Assembly (NCBI GenBank): GCA_040830545.1
Contig: JBFOMB010000018.1
Location: 23,116 to 87,115 of the forward strand
Source: HXMU1420-2 sp040830545
GTDB lineage: Bacteria; Pseudomonadota; Alphaproteobacteria; Rhodobacterales; Rhodobacteraceae
Length of the DNA: 64,000 bases
Direction of reading: 5' to 3'
Positions 17,500 to 25,207 of the stretch are shown in pieces. Each line of letters opens with the position of its first letter. Positions within the stretch are counted from its first letter, which is position 1. The notes under the pieces were generated by a model, which saw nothing but the letters and a program-made list of their open reading frames with translations, was not told where the DNA came from and made no database searches. A program made the position numbers and the translations under genes.

Positions 17500-18636
17500 T
17501 TAGTCCTCTGCCACTTGGGGTGTGACGCGCTGCGCGGGCAGGAAGGCGGCGAGCGGGGTTTTCACGATCTGCAGGGGTCCGTCACCCTCTGGAGCGGCGA
17601 TGGTGATCGTGTCACCAGCGCGGAACAAGATCTCGGGCTCGAGACGTTGCAAGAGGTTATCGCTGTCCACGACCCAGATGAAACCCGCGCGGGTCAGTGC
17701 GGATTCCGGCAGAGTCAGCGTGTTGGCAATGGGCCGCCCGGCGAAGGTCACGCGCAGGAAATCGCCAGACAGGACGGCTTCGCCGGGGTCTGTCACCTCC
17801 AGATACACACGCATCTGCCGGGTTTCGGGGTCCAGGAAGCCACCACCATGCCGGATTTTTGCGTGCCCCAGCGCCCGTCCATCGCGGTGGAACAATTGCG
17901 CGGTGCCCCCGGCGATGGGGTGTTCCAGCAACGCCCAGTTTTGCGGGCTGAGAGAAACCTCCATCTCGAACCGGCTGTCATCGGAGAGACGCAGCAACGG
18001 CTCGCCTGTGCTGACGGTCTGACCCAGGCTGGCCAGCCGCCGCGTCACAAAGCCGGAATAAGGCGCACGCACCTCGGTATCGGCCAATTGACGTTTGGCC
18101 GCGGCTAGTTGCGTTTGGGCCGAGGTCAGCCCGCGCTCCGCGATCCGAAGCTGCGGCACGTAAAGCGCAAGGTCATTCGGGGCCTCTACCCCGTCGCGGT
18201 CAAACTGACGGCGGGCGACGGTGGTCTGGTTCTGCGCGCGCAGCAGGGTCAACCGCGCCTCTTCCACAGCGAGTTCGGCGGTGGCAACCGTCATCTCGTG
18301 CTGGGTACGCTGGATTTCCATGAAAACGGTACCTTCATCCACCCGCGACCCGGCCAATGCGGCGTCATGCACAGCGGTGATACGACCCGAGACGGCGGCC
18401 CGGATTTCGGTGTCCCAGCGGGGGCGCAGTTCGGCAAACACCGAAACCTGCGCGCGGGCTTCTGCCCTGTTCACGGTGACAACGGACACGGTGGGGGCTG
18501 ATGGCCTCGTCGACCGTTCGGTAACGTTGGCAGTGTCTTCGACCTCCCACAGCAGCATGACGACAGCCAGCAGGATCAGAATGGCGAGCGTGATCCAGGG
18601 CCAGCGCCGTGGCGGTTTGGTCTGATCTTCCTCCAT
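17500..18636 (-). CDS. Efflux RND transporter periplasmic adaptor subunit
   Basis: A 378-residue membrane-fusion protein. One N-terminal helix (WITLAILILLAVVMLLW) anchors it; a lipoyl half-motif (AAVSGRITAVHDAALAGSRV), an alpha-helical hairpin (about 125-185) and the second lipoyl half (EVRAPYSGFVTRRLASLGQT) follow, then beta-barrel and membrane-proximal domains (GFIWVVDSDN). It connects the RND permease to an outer-membrane channel. ATG 18636 has a near-perfect AAAGGAGGGGAG leader. It is the first gene of the operon adaptor-permease-DUF2141-ABC domain. Confidence 0.93.
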   Translation of the reverse strand: MEEDQTKPPRRWPWITLAILILLAVVMLLWEVEDTANVTERSTRPSAPTVSVVTVNRAEARAQVSVFAELRPRWDTEIRAAVSGRITAVHDAALAGSRVDEGTVFMEIQRTQHEMTVATAELAVEEARLTLLRAQNQTTVARRQFDRDGVEAPNDLALYVPQLRIAERGLTSAQTQLAAAKRQLADTEVRAPYSGFVTRRLASLGQTVSTGEPLLRLSDDSRFEMEVSLSPQNWALLEHPIAGGTAQLFHRDGRALGHAKIRHGGGFLDPETRQMRVYLEVTDPGEAVLSGDFLRVTFAGRPIANTLTLPESALTRAGFIWVVDSDNLLQRLEPEILFRAGDTITIAAPEGDGPLQIVKTPLAAFLPAQRVTPQVAED

Positions 18637-18700
18637 CTCCCCTCCTTTGGCCTGCGAATCGCAGGTGGTACTTGTGCCGGGTTGGGAGTTCAGTTAATAA

Positions 18701-18718
18701 TGAACGAACGTTCGTTCA
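18701..18718. promoter_or_regulatory. Perfect 18-bp palindrome, probable TetR operator
   Basis: TGAACGAACGTTCGTTCA is fully symmetrical and sits between the start codons of the efflux adaptor (18636) and the TetR gene (18735). Size, symmetry and the TGAAC/GTTCA ends fit operators of AcrR-like TetR regulators, so it probably controls both directions. Confidence 0.75.
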
Positions 18719-18734
18719 AGTAAGAAACCGCAAG

Positions 18735-19334
18735 ATGCAACCACCAACCAAGCGCGATCAGGCCAACGCCAAACGCCGCCGCCAGATATTGGAAGCGGCG
18801 GTGATGGGGTTCGTGGAAAACGGGTATCACCAAACGGGCATGCGGGATATCGCTGCGCGGGCCGGGGTAAGTACTGGCAACCTGTACAACCACTTCTCCA
18901 GCAAAACCGACATGCTGGCTGAAATCGCGGAAATCGAACGTGCGGATATAGCTCCGTTTCTGGAGATGCTGCAAAGGGACGATCCCGCACCAGTGGTTTT
19001 GGATGCATTTGCAAAGGCTTACACGCGACACCTGTCCGATCCAGTGACACTGATCTTATCGTTGGAGATCACCAGCGAAGCCATCCGACAGACTGATATC
19101 GCAAACCTTTTCACCGACAGCCGCAACGCCATGATCGCTGCCCTGTCCGGCCTGATCGAACGCGGCGTGCAGGAGGGTCAGATGCGTCAGATGCCGGACA
19201 CCAGTGAAACCGCGCATCTGATCCTGGAGATGATGGAAGGCACAGCCTTCCGCCACGGGATCGAGGGGCACAAGCTGAAACCGCTACTGACGACGCAGAC
19301 GGCGTTCATCCGCGCGGCATTGGTTGTGAGTTAG
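18735..19334 (+). CDS. TetR/AcrR family transcriptional regulator
   Basis: A 199-residue repressor with the TetR DNA-binding domain at residues 12-58: RRRQILEAAVMGFVENGYH, then the helix-turn-helix TGMRDIAARAGVSTGNLYNHFSSK. The C-terminal ligand domain is of the TetR_C type with LSLEITSEAIRQ. ATG 18735 (MQPPTKRD) is the first in-frame ATG after the 18-bp palindrome; the ATG at 18700 is out of frame. It is divergent from the efflux operon and most likely represses both. Its TAG stop is immediately followed by the stop of the convergent dehydrogenase gene (no base between them). Confidence 0.92.
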   Translation: MQPPTKRDQANAKRRRQILEAAVMGFVENGYHQTGMRDIAARAGVSTGNLYNHFSSKTDMLAEIAEIERADIAPFLEMLQRDDPAPVVLDAFAKAYTRHLSDPVTLILSLEITSEAIRQTDIANLFTDSRNAMIAALSGLIERGVQEGQMRQMPDTSETAHLILEMMEGTAFRHGIEGHKLKPLLTTQTAFIRAALVVS

Positions 19335-20270
19335 CTACTTGTTCCGATGCCGCCGCAATGCGCTTTGGATGGCCACCAGTTGCGCGTCCCGTTCTGCTGA
19401 CAGGTCACCGTTTGCACGCCCATCGGCAGCATCCCCTGCCCCGGTCACAAGCTGGGCGATCACCTCATCCGTCAGATACGGCCTGCCCAGATCGTCCCAC
19501 CAGCCATTGAACGTGGCACGGAAATGGTCGCAAAATCCTTGCAACCCAGCCTCGCCCGCGCCGAGGTGGAACAGCATCGTTGGCCCCATCGCGGCCCAGC
19601 GCAGGCCCGGACCGGCCCACATCGCCTTGTCCACATCCTCCACGCTGGCAACACCTTCGCTGACCAGATGCACCGCCTCGCGCCAGACGGCGGCCTGCAA
19701 ACGGTTGGCCACGTGCCCCGCCATACCTTTGTTCAGGCGGATTGTGACTTTGCCAATGTCTTCGTAAAACGCGCGTGCCTGCTGCATCGCCTGTTCATCC
19801 GTTTCTGCCCCAGCAGTCATTTCGACCAGCGGGATCAGATGCGGCGGGTTGAACGGATGACCGAGGATGAAACGCGTGGGGTCGTTGAACCCCTCTGCAA
19901 TTGCCTCCCAGGTCAGGCCGGACGTAGAACTCGACAGAATGGTTTCTGGCGCAAGAACCGGTTCGATCTCGGCAATAAGTTGGTGTTTGAGCTCTACCCT
20001 CTCAGGCACGTTTTCCTGAATGAATTCTGCACCCTGCGCGGCATCCTTCGCATCCGAGTGGAAGGTGACACGCGTCGGATCACCCCGGTCGACCAGCCCC
20101 ATCTGCACCAGCGCAGGCCAGGCGGTATCGACATAGGCCCGAACGCGATCAGGCGCGCCCGGGTCCGGGTCATAGACCGCGACGGATCGGCCAGCGGCAA
20201 GGAACAGCGCAGTCCAACTGGCCCCGATGACGCCTGCTCCCAGAACGGCGGTGTGTGAGATATCCGACAT
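19335..20270 (-). CDS. lcdH: 3-hydroxyacyl-CoA dehydrogenase-like protein, probable L-carnitine 3-dehydrogenase
   Basis: NAD-dependent oxidation of the 3-hydroxyl of carnitine to 3-dehydrocarnitine is the proposed role. The 311-residue protein has the Rossmann motif AVLGAGVIGASW, the SSSTSGL loop, the GHPFNPPHLIPLVE motif with the catalytic His, and the C-terminal domain with AGPGLRWAAMGPTMLFHLG, which is diagnostic for the carnitine dehydrogenase/lambda-crystallin subgroup. L-gulonate 3-dehydrogenase is the main alternative, but the neighbouring BKACE gene favours carnitine. Some homologues carry a fused thioesterase of about 150 residues; it is absent here. ATG 20270 overlaps the SDR stop by one base (TGATG). 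Last gene of the cluster. Confidence 0.8.
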   Translation of the reverse strand: MSDISHTAVLGAGVIGASWTALFLAAGRSVAVYDPDPGAPDRVRAYVDTAWPALVQMGLVDRGDPTRVTFHSDAKDAAQGAEFIQENVPERVELKHQLIAEIEPVLAPETILSSSTSGLTWEAIAEGFNDPTRFILGHPFNPPHLIPLVEMTAGAETDEQAMQQARAFYEDIGKVTIRLNKGMAGHVANRLQAAVWREAVHLVSEGVASVEDVDKAMWAGPGLRWAAMGPTMLFHLGAGEAGLQGFCDHFRATFNGWWDDLGRPYLTDEVIAQLVTGAGDAADGRANGDLSAERDAQLVAIQSALRRHRNK

Positions 20271-21010
20271 CAGAATAACCCCGGTTGCAGAGGGGAGCCC
20301 GCGGTCAGGCCCCCGTCTATTGTGAACAGCTGGCCTGTCGCAAACCCGGCCTCGTCCGAGGCCAGCCATACGGCCATCGCGGCGATATCCCTTGGCTGAC
20401 CAAACCGACGCACAGGGTGGCGGCTGACCGCATCCAGACGGGCAGCAACGGGATCACGTGCCAAATCAAGCCCCGCTTCCAGCATCCCGGTTTCAATCCA
20501 GCCCGGACAGATGGCGTTGCAGCGGATTTGCGGCCCATGATCCACCGCAATAGAGCGGGTCAGCCCATGCACAAACGCCTTGGATGCATTGTACAGCGCC
20601 ATGGACGGGTCAGGGTATTGGCCCGAAATGGAACCGATATTGATGATCGCCCCACCCGCACGCATCTGCGGGATAAGGGCGCGGCAACAATTGAACACCC
20701 CCCGCGCGTTGACACCCATAACAAGGTCCCAATCAGCGTCTGTGCTGTCCGGCACGGTCTTTTCGATCTGCACGCCCGCGTTGTTGACCAAAATGTCCAG
20801 CGTGCCCACCGCCGCGGCCATAGCCGCAACGGAGTCGGGATCGGCCACGTCCACGCTGTGCCAAGCTACGGTATCCGGCAGGCCCTGTGGCCGCGGACCC
20901 CGCCCGCAGGTTACAACACTTGCGCCGTCGGCCAGAAACGCCTCGACAATTCCCCGTCCGATGCCCTGCCGCCCACCCGTGACCAGTGCATGTTTCGCCT
21001 GTAATCGCAT
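20270..21010 (-). CDS. SDR family oxidoreductase (copy 1)
   Basis: A 246-residue short-chain dehydrogenase/reductase. The cofactor motif TGGRQGIG is at residues 11-18, NNAG near 76, and the catalytic Ser-Tyr-Lys in SISGQYPDPSMALYNASKAF. The C-terminus ends in GQLFTIDGGLTAGSP, as in classical SDRs. Arg after the glycine-rich motif leaves the cofactor open. Start and stop overlap the BKACE stop and the lcdH start by one base each (TGATG), so it is an integral member of the operon. It may oxidise a hydroxylated pathway intermediate, but its substrate cannot be read from the sequence. Confidence 0.88.
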   Translation of the reverse strand: MRLQAKHALVTGGRQGIGRGIVEAFLADGASVVTCGRGPRPQGLPDTVAWHSVDVADPDSVAAMAAAVGTLDILVNNAGVQIEKTVPDSTDADWDLVMGVNARGVFNCCRALIPQMRAGGAIINIGSISGQYPDPSMALYNASKAFVHGLTRSIAVDHGPQIRCNAICPGWIETGMLEAGLDLARDPVAARLDAVSRHPVRRFGQPRDIAAMAVWLASDEAGFATGQLFTIDGGLTAGSPLQPGLF

Positions 21011-21939
21011 CAGAACCTCACCTGATCACCGCCCTTGAGCCCCAGCCGGTCACGCGCTTCCGCAGGTGTCGCGATGCGGTGGCCCAGGTTTTCAACGATT
21101 GTGCGGATTTTCCGCACCTGATCCGCGTTGGACCGCGCTTTTTCACGAGGCCCGATATACAGACTGTCCTCCAGCCCGACCCTCACGTTGCCCCCCAATA
21201 GTGCGGATTGCGTGACAAACGGCATCTGGTGGCGTCCTGCGGCCAATACGGACCATTCGTAATCATCGCCAAACAGCCGGTCGGCAATCGTGTGCATGTG
21301 CATCAGGTTGTCCAGGTCCGCGCCCACCCCGCCCAGAATGCCAAACACCATCTGAATGAAAAACGACGGTTTGACCCAGCCCTGATCGATCACCCAGGCC
21401 AGATTGTAGAGATGACCAAGGTCATAGCATTCGAATTCGAACCGCGTGCCTTGACCCTCGCCCAGCTCTTTCATCGCGAATTCGATGTCCGCAAAGGTAT
21501 TGCGGAAGATGAAGTCGCGGGTCATGTCCAGAAACTCGGGCTCCCAGTCATGCTGCCAGCTGTCGTATTTGTTGAGCATTGGGAAGATGCCGAAATTCAG
21601 GCTGCCCATGTTCATGCTGGCCATCTCGGGAGAAGCAACAAGCGCCGCGCGCAACCGTTCTTCGCGTGTCATGCCCAGACCCCCACCGGTCGAGACATTC
21701 ATGACCGCGTCCGTGGCCTGTTTGATCCGGGGCAGAAACTGCATGAACAGATCAGGGTCCGGGTCCGGTTTGCCGTTTTCCGGGTTGCGCGCGTGCAGAT
21801 GGATGATCGCAGCCCCAGCCTCGGCCGCTTCGATACTGGCCTCGGCAATTTGCGACGGCGTGATCGGCAGATGTTCGGACATGGTCGGGGTATGGATACC
21901 GCCCGTGGGCGCACAGGTAATGATGACGGGTTTTGACAT
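21010..21939 (-). CDS. Beta-keto acid cleavage enzyme (BKACE, DUF849)
   Basis: Zn-dependent enzyme that exchanges the acyl part of a beta-keto acid with acetyl-CoA; the dehydrocarnitine-specific members give acetoacetate and betainyl-CoA. The 309-residue length is standard. Visible motifs: IITCAPTGGIHTPTMSEHLP at the start, the metal-binding IIHLHARNPENGKP, NVSTGGG, FECYDLGHLYNLAWV and GGNVRVGLEDS. The family includes several substrate groups; adjacency to the carnitine dehydrogenase-like gene supports dehydrocarnitine. It follows SDR copy 2 by 18 bases and overlaps SDR copy 1 by one base. Confidence 0.9.
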   Translation of the reverse strand: MSKPVIITCAPTGGIHTPTMSEHLPITPSQIAEASIEAAEAGAAIIHLHARNPENGKPDPDPDLFMQFLPRIKQATDAVMNVSTGGGLGMTREERLRAALVASPEMASMNMGSLNFGIFPMLNKYDSWQHDWEPEFLDMTRDFIFRNTFADIEFAMKELGEGQGTRFEFECYDLGHLYNLAWVIDQGWVKPSFFIQMVFGILGGVGADLDNLMHMHTIADRLFGDDYEWSVLAAGRHQMPFVTQSALLGGNVRVGLEDSLYIGPREKARSNADQVRKIRTIVENLGHRIATPAEARDRLGLKGGDQVRF

Positions 21940-21957
21940 GGTTTCTCTCGCAGCGCG

Positions 21958-22749
21958 TTACAGCCGCATCTGCTGAACTTGCGCGCTGAGCCCGCCGTCC
22001 AGCACCCAAAGCTGGCCAGAGGCATAGCGCGCCTCGTCACTGGCCAGCCAGTTCACAAGGTTTGCGATGTCTTCAGGCGTGCCATAAGTCCGCATCGGAT
22101 GCACATCACGGACGGCCTGTTGAAGCTGATCAATGGACTTACCGCCCCCGCCGGACCCGTCGCCGGTGAAAAAGCTCTGCAACATGGGCGTGTCCACATA
22201 TCCGGGGCAGATGGCGTTCACCCGAATGCCCTCGGGACCATGATCGCAGGCCATCGCGCGGGTCAGTGCGTGAACCGCACCCTTGGTCGCGCAGTAGGCC
22301 GCAAGGCCCGGATCGGCAATAAACCCGTCATAAGAGCCAAAATTGATGATCGACGCCGTAGTGCCGTCCACAGCGGCGTTGCGCATCAAGGGCAGAGCAT
22401 GTTTCGAGGTCAGGAAAGTGCCAGTCACGTTGACCGCGAAGGACCGGTTCCATTCCTCCAGCGTGGTCTCTTCGATGGTCTTCTCGATCTCGATCCCGGC
22501 TGCGTTTACAAGGATGTCGAGCTTGCCAGCCTCCGTGCCCACGTTCTCCATCACAGCAATGACGTTTGTCTCATCGGCCACGTCGAGGGTCACAAAGCGA
22601 GAAGGAACGTCAGGACCGCCGAGCGACCCGCCCGCATCCAGGTCCGCCACGTAAACCACCGCGCCTTCGCGCTCGAACCGGTCCACGATCGCGCGCCCAA
22701 TTCCACCGCGTCCGCCGGTGACCAGCGCGGTTTTTCCACTCAGCATCAT
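21958..22749 (-). CDS. SDR family oxidoreductase (copy 2)
   Basis: A 263-residue short-chain dehydrogenase/reductase with TGGRGGIG near residue 11, an acidic residue at the end of the second strand (VYVADLD) that favours NAD, NAAGIEIEK, and the catalytic SYDGFIADPGLAAYCATKGA (Ser, Tyr, Lys). It shares the phrase IEKT with copy 1 and may be an old duplicate. Its ATG overlaps the stop of the 414-residue unknown protein by four bases (ATGA). Substrate unknown. Confidence 0.88.
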   Translation of the reverse strand: MMLSGKTALVTGGRGGIGRAIVDRFEREGAVVYVADLDAGGSLGGPDVPSRFVTLDVADETNVIAVMENVGTEAGKLDILVNAAGIEIEKTIEETTLEEWNRSFAVNVTGTFLTSKHALPLMRNAAVDGTTASIINFGSYDGFIADPGLAAYCATKGAVHALTRAMACDHGPEGIRVNAICPGYVDTPMLQSFFTGDGSGGGGKSIDQLQQAVRDVHPMRTYGTPEDIANLVNWLASDEARYASGQLWVLDGGLSAQVQQMRL

Positions 22750-23990
22750 AGCTTTACCACCCCCCCATCCATCCGACGAACGCGAAGTCCTGACGCCGAA
22801 AACAGGTTGCCGTCAAAACGTTCTTCCGCTTCGCCGAAGTAGCACAACGGCTGGTCGCCGTACCAAAGTGCGAAGACATGGTTTTCGTCAGAGTTGTTGG
22901 ACGAGTTGAACACCAGCCACGGCATTCCGTCCTGAATGACCAGCGAAAGCGCTTGGTCGCCCCAGGCCTGTCGAAGCAGAAGTCTGGAATACAGATCCCG
23001 CCACCCTGCCTTTTCAAGCTCTTGAAGCACGTCATAGGCTTGTTTCGCATGAGCAGGAGCACTTTGTATGTCCCGCTCAAGATCTTTGTGTCGGTTGTAC
23101 TGATGCCGCTCGGAGTACCAGTCACCAACTCGTACCGCCTGCCACTCCGAATAGTATATATCGTTAAAGAGGTTAGGTGACGCTGCGACGACGACCGGGT
23201 CCATCTGCAAAGCGAGAAGACGTTTCACCGCGTCACGCAATAGTCCAACAAAGCGATTCAACTCAGGCCCTTCGAACGCATCCCATGCGGGCGGACGATA
23301 TTCGACTTGTTGCTGCAATGTGCCAAGTGTTTCTGCACGGTCTTGCGGTATCTTGACCGAAATCCCCTGGTGGGTGGTGCGCAAAGCTCCCGTAATCTCG
23401 CTCAGGCTGGGAATTCTGTTGTACAAGCTGAAGGTGAGGTATTCAGCCACCTGCGCGGGGTCAAACACAGCGCCGTCCAACTCTTTGGGTGGCCCCAGGA
23501 TTCGCCTCACAAGGGAAACGCCAAACGCGTTGCACATCAACGCAAGGGCAGCTTCACACGCGTCCGGCGCATGTTGGGTAGGCAGAAGCAAGAGGTTGAG
23601 TACTGCCTTAACCGCGCGCGTGTCGGACAACCCGATGCGATGGGTCTGATTTTCTACGAGGCCGGTCCAATTGATTTCCATCAGTGAGCCTTGCATCCCG
23701 CTGCCGTCAATTCGCGGCAAAAGGCTTGGTTCAATATGCGACAGCCAGTCTGACAGAGTCCGGTCTTCGTTAAGGTCCTCGCGTACATGGCGCCGGGTGA
23801 TTTCTGCGGCATCATTTCGATTTGGAAAGGCCAAAGCCACGAGGTCCGCGCCGAAATCCACGCTGTGCAGCATCAGTCGGTGGCGAATACCAGGCACGAC
23901 AGCCTTGGAGCTGTCAATGAACTCGTGAATTTCGAGATCGTGCTGCCAGCGTGCCCCGCCACTGGATTTCGCATGTTGGTAGGGTCTCAT
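22746..23990 (-). CDS. Uncharacterised 414-residue protein coupled to the Rieske oxygenase gene
   Basis: I do not recognise the whole protein. The first 100 residues (MRPYQHAKSSGGARW, LEIHEFIDSSKAVVPGIRHR, ITRRHVREDLNEDRTLSDWL) resemble the small DUF6915-like domain that has conserved His residues and occurs mostly as a free-standing protein. The remaining 310 residues contain LLLLPTQHAPDACEAALALMCNAFG, a central helical part and a C-terminal part with WLVFNSSNNSDENHVFALWYG. No signal peptide or membrane helix is seen. Its start (ATGA at 23987-23990) and end (ATGA at 22746-22749) each overlap a neighbour by four bases, so it is made together with the Rieske oxygenase and SDR copy 2. Codon use seems less GC-rich than its neighbours. 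Confidence 0.85.
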   Translation of the reverse strand: MRPYQHAKSSGGARWQHDLEIHEFIDSSKAVVPGIRHRLMLHSVDFGADLVALAFPNRNDAAEITRRHVREDLNEDRTLSDWLSHIEPSLLPRIDGSGMQGSLMEINWTGLVENQTHRIGLSDTRAVKAVLNLLLLPTQHAPDACEAALALMCNAFGVSLVRRILGPPKELDGAVFDPAQVAEYLTFSLYNRIPSLSEITGALRTTHQGISVKIPQDRAETLGTLQQQVEYRPPAWDAFEGPELNRFVGLLRDAVKRLLALQMDPVVVAASPNLFNDIYYSEWQAVRVGDWYSERHQYNRHKDLERDIQSAPAHAKQAYDVLQELEKAGWRDLYSRLLLRQAWGDQALSLVIQDGMPWLVFNSSNNSDENHVFALWYGDQPLCYFGEAEERFDGNLFSASGLRVRRMDGGVVKL

Positions 23991-25123
23991 TTGATCACCG
24001 CTTCGTAAGCATCCAGAACCAGCCCATGAAAGTGATGCACCGCATGTTCCGATTTGCCGGACCCCTCCGGGTCATTCACGATCTGGCCCTGGGTGAAGGC
24101 CGGCGTACTCATGCCCCGCTGGACGCTTTCGACCAGCCCGATGTCCTCAACCTGCAGCACCTCGTCCAGATACCGGATCGCGTCCAGTTCCATGGCGTCC
24201 GGTTCCGGTGTTTCCAGAAAGAAATCATACGTTTCCAGCGTCCTGTCCGGACCCACCGGAATGATGTTCAGCACGATCATCGACGACCGACCCGGATACC
24301 GCATCAAGCAGGTCGTTGGCCACAGCCACCAGACCGCGTGTGTACGCACCGTTGCGTTCGACACGTCATAGGCTGAATTCGCCCCCTGCCCCGCATCCGC
24401 CATGTGGCTGGAATAGATGCCATGGGTCGTGACCTTGTACGTGTCCATATCGACAAGGTCACAGAAATCCTTGTGCGCGGTCGGACAGTGATAACATTCC
24501 AGAAAATTGTCGACGACGTTTTTCCAGTTCGACTTGATGTCATAGGTCAGACGATGCCCGAAGGTCAGATGTTCGATGTCGGGCGCCCAATGGCGGATCT
24601 CGGTTTCCAGATCACCGGATTGGCTGGACAAGGGGGCAGCATCCGGGTCCAGGTTGACGAAGATGAAGCCACAGAACACCTCGACCTGCACTTGGTCCAA
24701 GCAAATGTCCTGCGGTGCAAAGTCGGGCAGGTTTTCGGTATGCGGCGCGCGGATCAACTGGCCGTCCAGTCGGTAAACCCAGGCATGGTAGGGGCACATG
24801 ATGCGCGATGTTTCCCCCTCTCCGCTCAGCAATTCGTGGGCGCGGTGTTTGCAGACGTTGTAGAAGGCGCGCAATCCACCCTCCCGGTCACGCACAATGG
24901 CAATGGCGTGGCCTGCGATTTCAGCCGTCATATATGACCCAGGCGCGCGCAGCTTTTCCACGTGGCAGACCCATTGCCAGGTTTTTGCGAGGATCGCGGT
25001 CTGATCCGCCTGGTACCAGTTCGGCGCGACGTATGCTTCTTTCCTCAGCGAAAGGGACCGCGAAGGGTCCGCATGGTACCCCGAGCGGATGGCCGCGACG
25101 TCGGATGCGGAGAGGCTGGTCAT
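23987..25123 (-). CDS. Rieske oxygenase alpha subunit, carnitine/quaternary-amine type
   Basis: A 378-residue terminal oxygenase. The Rieske [2Fe-2S] site is C91-K-H93 and C110-P-Y-H113. The mononuclear iron ligands are H212 and H217 in NFLECYHCPTAH, plus an Asp in LQVEDIGLVESVQRG. The bridging residue between the two metal sites is E209, where most Rieske oxygenases have Asp. A Glu at this position is known from carnitine monooxygenase CntA and related quaternary-amine enzymes. It therefore probably cleaves a C-N bond or demethylates a quaternary ammonium compound. ATG 25123 (MTSLSAS) has AAGGA upstream. No ferredoxin-reductase partner is encoded in the window. Confidence 0.88.
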   Translation of the reverse strand: MTSLSASDVAAIRSGYHADPSRSLSLRKEAYVAPNWYQADQTAILAKTWQWVCHVEKLRAPGSYMTAEIAGHAIAIVRDREGGLRAFYNVCKHRAHELLSGEGETSRIMCPYHAWVYRLDGQLIRAPHTENLPDFAPQDICLDQVQVEVFCGFIFVNLDPDAAPLSSQSGDLETEIRHWAPDIEHLTFGHRLTYDIKSNWKNVVDNFLECYHCPTAHKDFCDLVDMDTYKVTTHGIYSSHMADAGQGANSAYDVSNATVRTHAVWWLWPTTCLMRYPGRSSMIVLNIIPVGPDRTLETYDFFLETPEPDAMELDAIRYLDEVLQVEDIGLVESVQRGMSTPAFTQGQIVNDPEGSGKSEHAVHHFHGLVLDAYEAVIK

Positions 25124-25207
25124 CTGGATATCCTTTGCGCAGCGTGCCCGTGTGCGAGAACAGGATGGCGCAAAGCGACCGGGCATGGCTGTGCGTTATT
25201 CGCCACG

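Noticed and set aside
16501..18108. 535-codon plus-strand frame opposite the RND and adaptor genes
   Set aside because: Spans two well-defined minus genes and shows only antisense-type composition (His/Gln/Arg-rich).
25132..25173. TTTGCGC ... GCGCAAA inverted repeat before the Rieske gene as an operator
   Set aside because: Only seven-base arms, 28 bases apart, partly inside the ribosome-site region; too weak to call, though an AraC site in this interval is expected.
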